From assembly GCA_002104945.1 (NCBI GenBank), contig MCFH01000049.1, forward strand, positions 1 to 64,000: a stretch of DNA of 64,000 bases, written 5' to 3'. The notes beneath the pieces are model-generated. The model saw nothing but the letters and a program-made list of their open reading frames with translations, ran no database searches and had not been told where the DNA came from. The first letter of the stretch is position 1. Each line of letters opens with the position of its first letter. This DNA comes from Piromyces finnis (lineage: Eukaryota > Neocallimastigomycota > Neocallimastigomycetes > Neocallimastigales > Neocallimastigaceae). Positions 49,114-61,985 of the stretch are shown here, piece after piece. Both the position numbers and the translations under genes were made by a program.

Positions 49114-51066
49114 TATGATTTGTTATTTTGTCAACTTTTGATATTGAAGTACCCTTATAAAATAATATTTTATTATATTATTAAATTATCATTAAAATAA
49201 CAATATTATTATTATTATTATTATTATTATTAAATTCTTTTTAAATATATTTTCTTTTATGTTTGAATGAGGTTTTTTCGATTGTGTAAATATTTGAAAC
49301 GATATTAGCCCTTTCAAGTGATTAAAAAATAGGAGGTGTATTTGAAAAAGAATTATTATTTATTCGTATTTACCAAAGTAACATATCCTAATCCTAATTT
49401 ATAGGAGAAAATCTCAAGTGTAAAACCAGAAAATAAAACATGGTAAATTAGTTTTTATCATGATTTAGACATTAATTTAGTTTACATTGGAGATTAAATT
49501 ATATTTTTATCTGGGTGAAATGTTTAATACTTTCATAATTAAACTTTCATATACAAAAACAAATAAATTTTTAGAATAGAAGAAAAAAGAAAATTACTTT
49601 CTTAACAAAGAACTTTTAATATTTTCTAAAAATAATAATATTTTTATAATATTTATTTGTATTTGCTTTTACTTAATAAACAACTATTATTAATAGAAAG
49701 CTGAAATAATGACATGGCTTCAATTAAATATGTAATATAAACAGTTTATAAAAATTAAAAAAAAAAAACCTCAACATTTCATTATTAAATTTTATTTTTA
49801 ACAAAGAAATTATATATTAATTTTTAAAAAAAAATAAATAATAGAGATAAAGAAATAAACATTGTAAGTAATAGTATTTAAAGTATTTAAATAAAATTTT
49901 ATTTATTATTGACTGTGATATTTTTTAAATTATATTATATCTACATATTGACATAATTTAAAAAATACGAATTATTAGATATAAACAATATATTTAATAA
50001 ACTTGTTTTTATATAAGTATATAAGTAGAGAATTAGAAATTATTAATTAAAGATATTAACTTATTTAAATGCTTTAGATTTTAAATTTTTTGATTAGTTA
50101 TTTTTTTGTATATTTCAATTAAGATTTTGGAAAGAATATATTAGAACCTGAAAGTTATCGTATATTAAAGATTTAAAATTTAAATGACTAAGTTGTAAAC
50201 TTTATTTAAGATATAATAGTTTCTTGAGTCTTGAATGTTATATCATTGTTCTAGTACATAAAAAAAATTAAAATTGTTTATATGTTGGTTTATTCATACT
50301 AACAATAAATAAACAATTCAAATATGGATTCTAGTCAGTCCTAAAAAATAATTTATATCTTATATTATTAATATTATTTTTTCCTCTAAATTATATATAA
50401 TATATATGATATATACATCATGTTAAGTTTATATCTTAATTTATTAATAAATTTTCAATAAAATATAATTTCCTACATTTTTAATCCAATTAAAGTTAAT
50501 AAGAGTATAAAATTTTTATTTTATTTTTTTTGTTGTTGGAATTATTACATTTTTTGTGGAAGATGTTATTAAATTTCCCTTTTTTTTTTTTATGAAATTA
50601 ACTTGTGTGGAATTCAAATTAATTAATATATTAATGATATAATTGGTATTTAATAAAAGTGGAATCAATTTATTATTTCTTTAATAATAATACTAATTTT
50701 ATTCAATTTTTATTTTTTTTATTTCAAATTATAAGTTTATATTTATTATAGAAAATATATTAATATTAATAGTTTTCTTGTTGAATCATATATTATATAC
50801 TAATTAAGAAAAAGTAAGTATTCTCAAAATTTAATAAATACTCCAATATAAAGAAAAGAAAGAAAGGAGTGTTAATTTTAAATTTATTGATTTGATTTAT
50901 TTTATTTATTTAATATATAATATTTACTTTAATTTATAGTTTATTGAAAGTTCTATTTTAAAATAAAATAAATAAAAATTATTTTATTTATATTTTATTC
51001 ATTTAAATTATTAATAATAATTGATAACATATTTAAAAAGATGTATATTTGTAGATCTATTTGCTT
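47853..51066. other. Intergenic between R1 and R2
   Basis: About 3.2 kb. 48190-48415 matches 58540-58785 upstream of R3 in direct orientation. Otherwise AT-rich, with an ATT tract at 49206-49230. The ORF at 47716-48009 overlaps R1 exon 1 antisense and is not real. Confidence 0.5.
48190..48415 (+). repeat. Direct repeat shared by the 5' flanks of R1 and R3
   Basis: The stretch beginning near AGAATTAATAAGAATTAATG and including TTTCTAATAATTAAAGATAC and TTATTAGCTATTTTTGAT recurs at 58540-58785. It lies about 340 bp upstream of the R1 ATG. It may be shared promoter sequence kept from the gene duplication. Confidence 0.75.
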
Positions 51067-53611
51067 TCATGAACAATTAGATACTTTAACATTTTTTAGA
51101 GTATTGCCAATTGTACTAGTTTTATTTCCATTATCATAGATTTTCCTTTTAGTTTTTAGATATATTAATAATATTACTATAGCAAGAACTAAAATACATA
51201 TAATTGCAATAATTATATATGAAATTGATGAATCATTATCTTCAGTTTCTAATAACGGATTATTTGATATGTTTCTTAATTTATAAATTTAAGTTAATAC
51301 ATGTAATTATTAATTTAAAAAATGATAAAATATATATTAATAGATTAATAGTATAGTTTATTTACAATTTTATTTCCATTTTTTTTAATTTTTTTGGAAT
51401 TGAACCACTTAAGTTATTTTCTGCTAAATTTCTATAAATTATACAAAGTAAAAAAAAGTTATATGTTACTTATAACATTTTATTTCATATTATTTTAATT
51501 AAAAAAAATTTAATTACAAAGATTTTAAATTTGATAAATTCCCAAGTTCAGGTGGAATAGATCCTGATAATTCATTATGAGCCAAGAATCTTTCAATTAT
51601 AAAAACAAATTATTAAATATAGAAATTATTATTATTATTATTATTATTATTTTAACTACAGTTTTTCTAATTTAGATAGTTTTCCTAGTTCTGGTGGAAT
51701 AGAATCTACTAAATAATTACTACTTAAATCCCTAAAAGTTAAAATTTAATAATAAAGAAATTATTAATAATTATAATTATTTTAAAAAATTATAGAAATA
51801 TATGACAATTAAAATTACAAGGTTTTTAAATTAGATAGGTTTCCAAGTTCAGGAGGTATAGGACCAATTAAATCATTTAAATCAAGATCTCTGTTTTAAA
51901 TAAAATTAAAATTTGCATGAAATAATATTAAAATAAGAATTATTATATAAATAATGTTATTTTAATTTATTCTTTTTTTTAATACTTACAAATTTTTTAA
52001 TTTAGATAATTTTCCTAGTTCTGGTGGTATTTGACCAGATAACGTATTATTGGAAAAGTCTCTATTTTACATGTCATTTGAAATATTAATAAAAGTAAAA
52101 AATTTATTAATAATTAACATATTATTAATAATTACTATAATATTTATTTAAAAATCTTATTAATTAATAAAAAAGCGAAAGTATTACATTCTTTCTAATT
52201 TTGATAAATTTCCAAGTTCAGGTGGTATTTCACCACTAATAGAATTTTGATCTATTACTCTTTTCAATTAATAATAACGTAAATGGTGGAATTATTAAAC
52301 TATTATTAAATAGTTTTTAATTAATTACTATTTATTAAATATTTTTTATTACAATGTTTTTAAATTCGATAATTTTCCAAATGAAGAAGGAATTGGTCCT
52401 GTTAAATAATTTCTTGAAAAATACCTATTATAAATAGAATTATAGATAAATTAATAATAGAATATAATAATACCTTAATACTTTTTTTCATTTTTCTTTA
52501 ATAAATATTTAATTAATAAACATTACATTTCTTGCATATTTGATAAATTTCCAAGTTCAGATGGTATAGTACCATTAATATATTTTCCATGCAAATATCT
52601 ATTATTAAAATTAAAAAATAATTAAAATCATAGGGATTATTACAAATATAATAAATGTGATAAACATAATTACATTTTATTAATATAAATAATTTAATAA
52701 CATGTACATATAAAATAATTTTTTTAAATTCCCAATTTCAGGTGTATAGAAGTAACCAATTTATCTCCATATATATATCTTTTTAAAAATTAAAGTATTT
52801 ATTGTAATTTTAAAGTTAATATAAAAAATAGATATAAATAATAATGTAATAATCAAATAGAAAATTTTAAAACAATTACAAATATTCTAAATTTGTTAAA
52901 TTTCCAAGTTCAGGTGGTATAGAACCTCTTAAGTTTTCTCCTTTTATACTCCTATTTTCGAATAAAAATATAAATATTATATATTATAAATATAAAATTG
53001 AATTATATTTTATTATATATTATATATTATATATTATTTATTATAAATTTTACAAGTATGTTAAGTTTGTTAAATTCCCAAGTTCAGATGGTATGCATCT
53101 ATTTTAATCATTTAAAAAATATAAAATCTTAATATAATAATAAATTATATATATAATAATATTAATATAGAAATAATTAATTAATTACTACCTATATTTA
53201 TCATTTGTAATATCATCTTCTCCATCAGTATATTTAATATCTAAGTTTCTTTTATTAACATGAATAATAAAGATGAATAAAGAATATTAAAATTAAAAAA
53301 TATAAATCACATCACTTTATAAATTTTAAATATTGTTGAATATTAAGATTGGATATTTAACCGATTAAAAATATGCTTTAATATTTTTTAAAAAAATATC
53401 ATAATTAACAAAATATTAAAATTTTGATTTATTACATCCTCGTAATATGACCATCATTTGAACATAAAATATCTCCATGTGTACAACAATCAAATGATGG
53501 ATCTTTGTTTAATAATTTGTTTACTCCTTCACATTCCTTATTAACATTGGTTTGTGCATAAATGAATTTTACTATTAAAATGAAATTAATTAAAAAAATA
53601 GGTATATCCAT
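51067..53611 (-). pseudogene. R2: LRR receptor-like protein with a one-base deletion
   Basis: Same 14-exon layout as R1. Exon 1 53611-53436 holds the signal peptide (MDIPIFLINFILIVKFIYA) and CC cap. Exons 2 and 3 are 53248-53192 and 53098-53054. 72-nt LRR exons lie at 52951-52880, 52598-52527, 52424-52353, 52259-52188, 52061-51990, 51890-51819, 51731-51660 and 51589-51518, with exon 13 at 51431-51366. Exon 14 (51274-51067) has the stalk, TM helix and a 45-residue tail ending SNCS. Exon 5 (52778-52708) is 71 nt and reads ATACACCTGAA where its paralogues read ATACCACCTGAA, a one-base loss that shifts the frame and leads to an early stop. All other exons and splice sites are intact, so it is either a very young pseudogene or an assembly error in an A/T-rich read. 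Confidence 0.85.
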
Positions 53612-54615
53612 TTTCAATGAATATTTTTATTATTTAAAAAAAATAATATTTTTTTTTTTTTTTGTTAAGTAAATATATATATTGATATATTTTTTGAATT
53701 TATAAAAAAAATCTAGTTAAGTTTAATAATTTAAACTATTTTTAAGACCTTTAAAATAATTTTTATCCATATTTTATAATTCTGTTTTAATAAAATAATT
53801 AAAAAAATATAATAAATTTAAATAATCATATATTATAAATTATGAAAGTAGGTTAAATTTTGACTATTTATTTTTATTAGCAAATACATAAATATTTAAC
53901 TACTTATTCATTTCCAAATATAATATATCATAAAATGGTATATTATAAAATATCATAAATAAGCCTTTAAAATAAATCTTAATTTTAAATAAAATAAATT
54001 AATATATTTAAAAATTGTTATATAATTCAATAATAAATATTATAACCTATCAAAAATAGATATTTCTTTTTTAAAATATATCATATATATACATATCTAG
54101 TGTAAGTTAATTTTTTAATAAAATCTTTTTAAGAAATAAATTAAGCAATTTAAGTTTTGAAAAATAAAAACTTTAATTCATGGAGATTATTTACTTTCTT
54201 GAGCAATTAGATAGTATAGTTTTTCAATAGTTCGATTACAATATAGGATTAATAAATAAAAATAATAAAAATCAATATGATTGCTTTTCTTTTAGTAAAT
54301 AAGTACAAAGCAAAAATAATTAAAAATATTAAAAAAAAAGGATTAAAATACATTTTTTATTAAAATTTTAATTTTTTTTAAATTATTGAATAAAAATATA
54401 TAATAAAATGTTATATACAAAGTATTAAATTTAATATCAATTGTAAATCATTATTACTTAATAATTAATAACTTTAAATTATAATTATTTTATTAAATCA
54501 TATTATAATTAATATAAAAAGTATACTTTCATTTAATAAGAATCATTATAATTAATACTATTAATCAATATCTATGTTCATTAGCAATAACCATTTAGTA
54601 TTTTCCAATTAGCAA
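53612..54615. other. Intergenic between R2 and R3
   Basis: A T-run of about 16 nt at 53648-53663 precedes R2 (A-rich on the coding strand). No gene. Confidence 0.45.
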
Positions 54616-57292
54616 TTAGACAGAATGTACATTTTGGTTATTAGATATTGAATTACTTTTTCTATTTCCATAAATTTTCTTTTTAGTTTTTAAATATATT
54701 AATACTATTACTATAATAAGTATTATGATGCATATTGCTATTATAATAATAGTTACAAGTGATGAATCATTATCTCCAGTATTTAATAATGGGTTATTTG
54801 ATACATTTCTTAATATTTAAATTTAAAGTTATAAATAAAAATTATTATTATTTAATATGCTTATATATATTTTTCCTAAAATATATTTATATTTATATTA
54901 ATAATAAAGATTAATTACAATTTTATATCCATTTTCTTTAATTTTTTTGGAATTGAACCACTTAAATTATTGTCTGCTAAATTTCTATTATTTATACCAA
55001 AAAAAAAAAAAATTATAATAAATATCAAATATTATAGGTTACATTTTATTATACTATAAATATATCTTTATTACAAAGATTTTAAATTAGTTAGATCTCC
55101 AAGTTCAGGTGGAATAGACCCTGTTAATTTATTATCAGATAAGAGTCTTTCTATAATAATAATAAAAAAAAAGGTATTTAATAGAAGAATTATTGTTTTT
55201 GTTTTTATTAATATTATTATACATATATTATTGATTATTATATATTAACTACAATTTTTCCAATTTAGATAATTTTCCAAGTTCAGGAGGAATAGAATCT
55301 ATTAAATAGTTATCAGATAAATCCCTAACATGTTAAAGTGAGCATTTATTATGAATAAAATTAATAATTTTTATATTTATTTATTTATTATTATTTTACA
55401 AAATAATAATAACATATTGTTAATTAAAATTACAGTGATTTCAAATTAGAGAGGTTTCCGAGTTCAGGAGGTATAGAACCTATTAAATTATTTAAGTCAA
55501 GTTCTCTATTATAGTATTAATGAAATTTGTATACCATGATAACATAATATGAAATATTATATATATATATAAAATATTTATATTTAGCATAGTTTTATCA
55601 TTATTATTTATTATTTAAAATAATTTAAATAGAAAACGATATTTAATGTTTTTAATGATTACAAATTTTTTAATTTAGATAATTTTCCTAGTTCTGGAGG
55701 TATATGACCGGATAAAGTGTTATTTGAAAAATCTCTATTTTATATTTAATTTTAAATATTATAAAAAACTAATAAAAAGAAAATATAGTAATAATAATAT
55801 ATAGTTTTATTAATCGTATTTATTAATATCTACATTCTTTCTAATTTTGATAAATTTCCAAGTTCAGGTGGTATTTCACTACTAATAGAACCTTGATCTA
55901 TAACCCTTTTTCAAATAAAAACAATGAAAATAATAAAAATATAAAATTATTATAAAAAAGAATTTAATATCTTTTTTAATAATTATAGCTTATTACTTAC
56001 AATGCTTTTAAATTTGATAATTTTCCAAACGAAGAAGGAATTGGACCTGTTAAATAATTTCTAGTTATATACCTATTATAAATAAAAATATAGATAAATT
56101 AATAATAAAAATATAATAATACCTTTTTTTCATTTTTCTTTAATAAATACATAATAAATAAACATTTACATTTCTTGTAAATTTGATAAATTTCCAAGTT
56201 CCGGTGGAATAGTACCACTTATATTTTTTCCATGCAAATGCCTATTATAAATTAAATTTAAGATTGAATTATGAATATTTATTATAATAGTATATATAAT
56301 TTCAAGCCATTACATATATGATAATCTTGATAAATTTCCAAGTTCTGGTGGTATAGTACTAATTATCTTTTCTCCATGTATATATCTATTAGAAGTATGA
56401 AATATATGAATGCATATAAAGCAAAAAAAATATAAATATATGATTATTATAACAAATATAAAAAACATATATTATGATAACAATAATATAATAAAATTTA
56501 TTATTATTTATAATAATTACAAATATTCTAGATTTGGTAACTTTCCAAGTTCAGGTGGTATAGAACCTTTTAAATTACTTCCAACAAAAGTTCTATTTTG
56601 AAATTAAAAATAAAAATATTATTATATTTATACATTTACATTATATATATTTATTGTATATTATAATAATTACAAAGATGTTAAATATGTAAAATTTCCT
56701 ATTTCTGGTGGCAAATAGCTTTATAAAATATTTATAAAGAAATTTAATTATATTTTAATAAAATATTCAAATATTTTTAATAATTAAATAAAAAATATAA
56801 AATAGTTAATACTTGTATATTTCTTTAGTAAAGTTTTCAACATCATCTTCATAATTATAATCAAATTTTACATTTCTATTCACAAAGGCAACAATATAAG
56901 TATAACAAAAAATATTTATCAAAAAATAAATTAATTTATAATATTTTATTTTCTTTTAATGATATTTTTGAAGAATATAATAGGAATTATTTTAAGTAAA
57001 ATGGTATCTAATGTAAAATTTATTGATTTAATTATAAATTTATTTTATTTTTATATTTTCCTAGTGTTTTATATAAAAAAGTATTTGATATATAAATATC
57101 AATTCATTACAAGCTAAAAACATGACCATCAACTAAATATTGAACACCTGGCTCTTCACAACAATTATTTGATTGATTGTCTTTTCGATATAGTCTATTT
57201 ATTACAACACATTCTTCATTAACACCGCTTTGTGCTGAAATGAGTTTTATTATAAAAATTAAATTAGTTATAAATAAAATAGTAATATTCAT
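54616..57292 (-). CDS. R3: plant-type LRR receptor-like membrane protein (398 aa, 14 exons)
   Basis: Exon 1 (57292-57111) has a signal peptide (MNITILFITNLIFIIKLISA) and a CC cap (NNCCEEPG). Then 56875-56813, the half repeat 56718-56674, and nine 72-nt LRR exons: 56592-56521, 56385-56314, 56241-56170, 56072-56001, 55905-55834, 55734-55663, 55505-55434, 55324-55253, 55146-55075. Exon 13 is 54984-54919. Exon 14 (54808-54616) gives the stalk, TM (about 352-374) and a basic 24-residue tail (KTKKKIYGNRK). All introns are phase 2, sum 1197 nt, no internal stop. Each exon is more like the same-numbered exon of R1, R2 and R4 than like its neighbours, which shows whole-gene duplication. The role is inferred as a cell-surface recognition receptor without kinase. 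Confidence 0.9.
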
Positions 57293-57768
57293 TATTATTT
57301 TTTTTATTTAAAAAATAACTGGAAATAAAAATATTTTTAGAACCATTACCATATATGTAAATCCAATAAAGTTAATTTAAATTAAACTTTTAACAAAAAA
57401 AGTTTAAAAACTTATTCAATTTTTTAATTGTATATGGAAAATGGAAAAACAAATTTAAATAATAGTTTTATTTTAAATCATTATGATAGGATTCAACTAC
57501 AAAATGTATTTATAAAAGCTTTAAGAGGTTTTAATTTTCTTAATATAAATAATTTCATTAAAGATGTGAACATTTATGGACACATAATTTTATTTATCCA
57601 TATCATATATTTATAAACACACGTGACTAATTTATAAAAACATAAACATGTATTAAAAATGTTGTAAACGTAATGTCTATGTGTTGTATGTTGTAGAGAA
57701 AGTTATTTTTTATTTATTTTAATTTATTTTATATGGTCACATGACCTGACATCTCACTCTATAACTGT
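57293..57768. other. Proximal 5' flank of R3
   Basis: A plus-strand ORF at 57428-57616 (62 codons) has no recognisable motif. The region is more likely the R3 promoter, now cut off from more distal sequence by a LINE fragment. Confidence 0.4.
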
Positions 57769-58345
57769 TTTTTTTTTTTTTTTTTTTTTTAACGGCATCA
57801 AATATTTTAAACTTTATTATTAATTTAATTAAAATTATAATACATGTAATAAAAAATTAAAAATAAAAATAAAAATAAAAAAATATGTTTAAATAAACAC
57901 AAATAAATAAAAATTGGGTATAATGTATTCTAGTAATTTTAATTAAAGTAAGAAAGCCACTATTATACTAAAGTATAATAATTGTATTTGACTTCCAATG
58001 GGACACCGAAGCCAAAGATCAAAATTTTGTCATGGAACAAAATTATGATCTCCATTGGTTGCGCTGGCCCTCCTGGCCTGTCTTACTGTTTCTTCAGCAT
58101 TGACGCTCTTGGATGTTGCTTCAAACCTTTTGAACATTGACCATTGCTGGCCAATAGCAAAAGGCATGATTTTGGTTAGAAGTTCCGCGGTTACCGTTAA
58201 GAATGGTGTTCCTTCGTTAGTACCAGATTGAATCTGACGCTTACAAAGTTCTTTCCATTCCCTTGAATTGTAATTAATATTGTTAAAACTTCTTCCCCCA
58301 AGAAGGAATTTAACTCTATAACTGTAATATTTACGATGTAACTTT
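57769..58345 (-). mobile_element. LINE 3' end with C-terminal ORF2 fragment, copy 1
   Basis: The plus-strand T-run at 57769-57790 is the poly-A tail of a minus-strand non-LTR retrotransposon. It is followed by the AACGGCATCAAAT 3'-UTR motif shared with copies at about 59160 and 61390. From 58320 down to 58009 a frame is open for about 100 codons (includes REWKELCKRQIQSGTNEG, SMFKRFEATSKSVNAEE, RQARRASATNGDHNF) and ends in a TGA. The coding part is clearly richer in G+C than the surroundings. It is 5'-truncated at about 58345, with no reverse transcriptase core here. I identify it as LINE from the poly-A tail, the repeated 3' end and the RT-linked fragment at 60841-61320. Confidence 0.75.
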
Positions 58346-58539
58346 TTCTCTTTGTTAACCTTATTAATAAAATTATTTATTAATTAAATTTATTTCACAA
58401 AAGATAACATAAATTTCAGTATTTTAATTATTTACTGCTTTTATGAACTAACCCTATTTAATTTAGCTATTTTTCAACTATTTCTACTAATTTAATATTA
58501 CCATATCTTCTTTTATAATAATGCATAACTTTTCTCTTA

Positions 58540-58785
58540 TACTATACATAATATTATAGAAATATGTTCTATAGAATTAATAAGAATTGATGAATGATTT
58601 TCCCATTTCTAATAATTAAAGATACAAAATTCTATATGTACATGGACTATTATAACTTTTAATTATTAGCTATTTTTGATATTTCCTACATTTTTATACA
58701 TTATATAAGATTTTATTATATTACGTATACATTAATTACTTATATAATGAACTATAATTTTTATTATTTTATATTTATACTTTAT
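58540..58785 (+). repeat. Direct repeat partner of 48190-48415
   Basis: Lies about 200 bp beyond the LINE fragment upstream of R3. Subtracting the LINE puts it about 0.7 kb from the R3 ATG. Contains GAATTAATAAGAATTGATGA and TTATTAGCTATTTTTGATAT as in the R1 flank. Confidence 0.75.
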
Positions 58786-59139
58786 ATTTTTATTTACTTC
58801 TAGTGTGTTTCTTTCCCTCTATACAATATATAAAAGCTTATCACTTCTTTATTATGAATTATGATTGCATTTCTTATTATTTAATATTTTAGTTTATATT
58901 TTATTATTATTTCATTTCAATTATCAATTGGTATTCAATTTATATATATATAAATTAAATAATTAATACTTTTAATTTGTTATTTTCTTTGAGTATTTGT
59001 AAAAGCCATTTTAATTATTAAGATATTATTATAATATCTTATGTTAAATATTGATATGTTATATCAATTAAAATAAAATGACAATGCTCTATATAATTAT
59101 TAATTATATTTCCAAAAAAATCGAATACTTTTTTATTTA
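58786..59139. other. Intergenic spacer
   Basis: AT-rich sequence between the shared flank repeat and the second LINE copy. Nothing recognised. Confidence 0.4.
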
Positions 59140-59665
59140 AAATTTTTTTTTATTTTTTATTTTTTATTTTTTTTAATGGCATCAAATATTTTTAAAATTT
59201 ATTAATTTAATTATAATACATGTTAAAAAAAACAAAGTTAAAAATAAAAAAAAATATGTTTAAATAAACACAAATGAGTAAAAATTGGGTATAATATATA
59301 ATGTATTCTAGTAATTTTAATTAAAGTAAGAAAATCATTATTATTATAAAGTATAATAATTGTATTTGACTTACAATAGGACATTGAGTCAAAGATCAAA
59401 ACTTTGTCATGGGATATAATTATGATCTCCATCGGTTGGGTTGGCCCTCTTGACCTGTCTTACTATTTCTTCAGCATTGACTCTCTTGGATGTTGCTTCA
59501 AACCTTTTGAATATTGCTGACCAATAATAAAAGATTTTGGTTAGAAATTCCGCTATTTGAAAAGGTTCATCTGTAGAAACATTAGGATCGTTGAGGTTTG
59601 CTGAAAGTATTTGGAATTTATTATGATTGAGAATAGATTCCTTTTCCTTAATACATTTTAATCTA
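59140..59665 (-). mobile_element. LINE 3' end, copy 2 (more decayed)
   Basis: T-rich start near 59140-59173 and the AATGGCATCAAAT motif, then a 3'-UTR closely similar to copy 1. The C-terminal ORF2 part at about 59360-59530 matches 58020-58190 with deletions and stops. Further upstream, 59540-59665 reads KCIKEKESILNHNKFQILSA and PNVSTDEPFQIAEFLTKI in one frame, adding more of the ORF than copy 1 retains. The copy ends near the border of the 59818 repeat. Confidence 0.7.
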
Positions 59666-59817
59666 TTAAAAATATTTTTTTATATCTTGTTGAAAATATA
59701 AGTTGTAATGTCAATATAAATATATTTAATAAAATAAATTACATAAGAAAATATAATGATAATTAATTAAAAGAATGAATTATTAGTAATAATATAGCAT
59801 TTCCCCTATTTTTTTTT

Positions 59818-60511
59818 TCGACATGCTATAAAAGAATATTAAATAATTTATAATGAAAGATAAGTATCTTAATACAGGAATAAACTTATTTTATCCTAAA
59901 ATTATTAAATAATTAAATAAAATGACCAATGTTTAAATAATATAGTATTAATAAAAATGGATAATATCTATTTTTTAAAAGCGATAAGATTTAAATAGTT
60001 TAATTATATATATAAAGGAATTTTATAATAATAAAAATGGTTTAATTTCAATTAAAGTTTATAATAAATATTCCATATCTTTACCAGGTTAATTTTAATA
60101 ACTTTTTTGGTTACTTTATTTATTTTGAAAAATTAAAAAAGAATAGCTATTTATTATTTATTATTCTTTATAGTGTTTTTTTTTCTTTTTAAAATTAACA
60201 TGTATTTAAATGTATTTTTTTAAAGTTAATCTTAAATTATTGAAAATAATAACTTTTATTTAGAATTTATTTATTTTTATATTTATATATATATATATAC
60301 TACTTTTGTTTAATATAAAAAAGATGCTTTAGTAATATGGAAATGTTGATTTGATATTATTTGAAATATTTATATTTATATATATAAATATTCAATTACT
60401 TTACAACTAATAAATAAATTTATTTCGAATATATGGAAAAAAAATTAAAGGTATTTAATATTTTTAAAATAAAATAAAAATAAAAAAATAAAATGTTTAC
60501 TATATATCAGA
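59818..60511 (-). repeat. Inverted repeat arm, right partner of 43970-44666
   Basis: Starts at TCGACATGCTATAAAAGAAT after a T-run and ends near TACTATATATCAG. It falls between two LINE pieces. There is no coding content in either arm. Confidence 0.85.
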
Positions 60512-60840
60512 CTAGGAAGAGAATACACTTCTTGTATTTATTATTTAATTTGAAATATTGCATTATATTAAGTGATAATACATATTGATATAATAATAAA
60601 TAAAAATATTAAATATATATATAAAAATATAAATATATAATAAAATATAATAATTATTTAAATTGCATAAAAGTTCAATGAACTTTTTGCAACTTGTACT
60701 ATTGGTCCCTCCCTAATAAATTAAATGAAATAAAAAAGAAGTAACATCAGGTATGATAATGTGGTGTCCACTAAACTCTCCCATGAGTTCATAATATTTT
60801 CATTCAAAGAAATATTAACATTGAACCCTGTGTACGGAAC
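60512..60840. other. LINE-adjacent spacer
   Basis: About 60750-60845 on the minus strand reads NVPYTGFNVNISLNENIMN and beyond for about 40 codons, continuing the higher-complexity sequence of the LINE fragment in a different frame. The rest is AT-rich. Confidence 0.35.
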
Positions 60841-61325
60841 ATTAGGAATGTTCATTTTTTAAATCAATAGGAACACAATTGTTAGTAAGAAAGCTCTTGA
60901 AAGAGAATAAAGATTTTTGAACTTTTTTGTACATATTAGATAGAATAGGAGTCAGAGAAGGATCTTCATCGAATGGGATTCCAAGATAAGTATAGTAAGA
61001 AACCTTTAGAATCGAGTACATATCGATGTAAAATGTTTGGTCTACATAACTAGAGGATCTATTAAAGTTGATAGGTTTAACAACAATAGTTGCACACTTA
61101 TTTATTCCGAAAGACATTTCATTTAAGCTATGTTTTGTAACATCAAATGCAAGATTTTCATAATGTTCAGCCCATCGTTTTAGCTGTTCTTGTGGAGAAA
61201 ATAAATCTCTACCATTCTTGTCCTTAATGGTAGAAACATGAGAGAATGAATAACTTGGTTTGGCAAGTTTTTTAAGGCTTTTCCAACCTTGTCTAAAACT
61301 TTTGTCAATAAAGTGTTTACCTTAT
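60841..61325 (-). mobile_element. LINE ORF2 fragment with internally deleted reverse transcriptase
   Basis: One minus-strand frame reads from about 61310 to 60842. Pre-RT linker: FIDKSFRQGWKSLKKLAKPS, VSTIKDKNGRDLFSPQEQLK, RWAEHYENLAFD. It then passes straight into the segment that normally follows the YxDD motif: MSFGINKCATIVVKP, TYLGIPFDEDPSLTPILSNM and QKSLFSFKSFLTNN. The finger/palm core with YxDD between these parts is absent, so this is an internal deletion derivative and not active. Non-LTR retrotransposon RTs commonly show GINKCKxM...YLG after the catalytic box. Orientation agrees with the other LINE pieces. Confidence 0.78.
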
Positions 61326-61377
61326 TAATATATATAAACAAATATTAAATTATTTCAACATAAAATAAACATACATT

Positions 61378-61485
61378 TTTTTTTTTTTTTAACGGCATCA
61401 AATATTTTTAAACTTTATTATTAATTTAATTAAAACTATAATACATATTATAAAAAACAAAAATTAAAAATAAGAAACATACATA
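61378..61485 (-). mobile_element. LINE 3'-UTR stub, copy 3
   Basis: A T-run (61378-61390) followed by AACGGCATCAAATATTTTTA and about 85 bp matching the 3'-UTR of copy 1, then divergence. It is a severely 5'-truncated insertion, typical of target-primed reverse transcription. Confidence 0.7.
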
Positions 61486-61985
61486 TCATTCTGTTTATCA
61501 TAACTTCTAGAACAATGCATTCTTAAATGTAAATAAATAAAGTTGATAAACTTTAGATTACAAAAATCAAACTTAAAATTTACTAATAAAAATTTAAAAA
61601 AAAAAAAAAAAATTTTTAACATTTTTAAAATAAAACAATTACATATATATAATTATTTCTTTTAGAAATAATCATATATGATTAATTGTTTTATTATTTA
61701 CTAAAATAAATAAAATTGACATATATTTATTTATAAAAGAAATAAATGTAGTGGTAAAGTATTAATAAATATGAAAATGTATGATTCATATCATTCTGTT
61801 ATTGCTGTGATTGAATATAATTAGTCAATAATAATTAAATATTAAAATGTCTTTTTTTTTAGTAAAGTTTACACTTTGTATAATATTACTTTCATATGAT
61901 TCTAATAATTTATATTACAATAAATTTTGAAATATTTATTAATTATTTATATATAAAGTTTTAAATATACAATAATTGAGGAAAT
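61486..61985. other. 3' flank of R4
   Basis: AT-rich, with a short dyad around ATAATTATTTCTTTTAGAAA/ATAATCATATATGATTA near 61648-61685. No gene. Confidence 0.4.

Noticed and set aside
57428-57616. 62-codon plus-strand ORF upstream of R3
   Set aside because: No recognisable motif and no counterpart upstream of R1 or R2.
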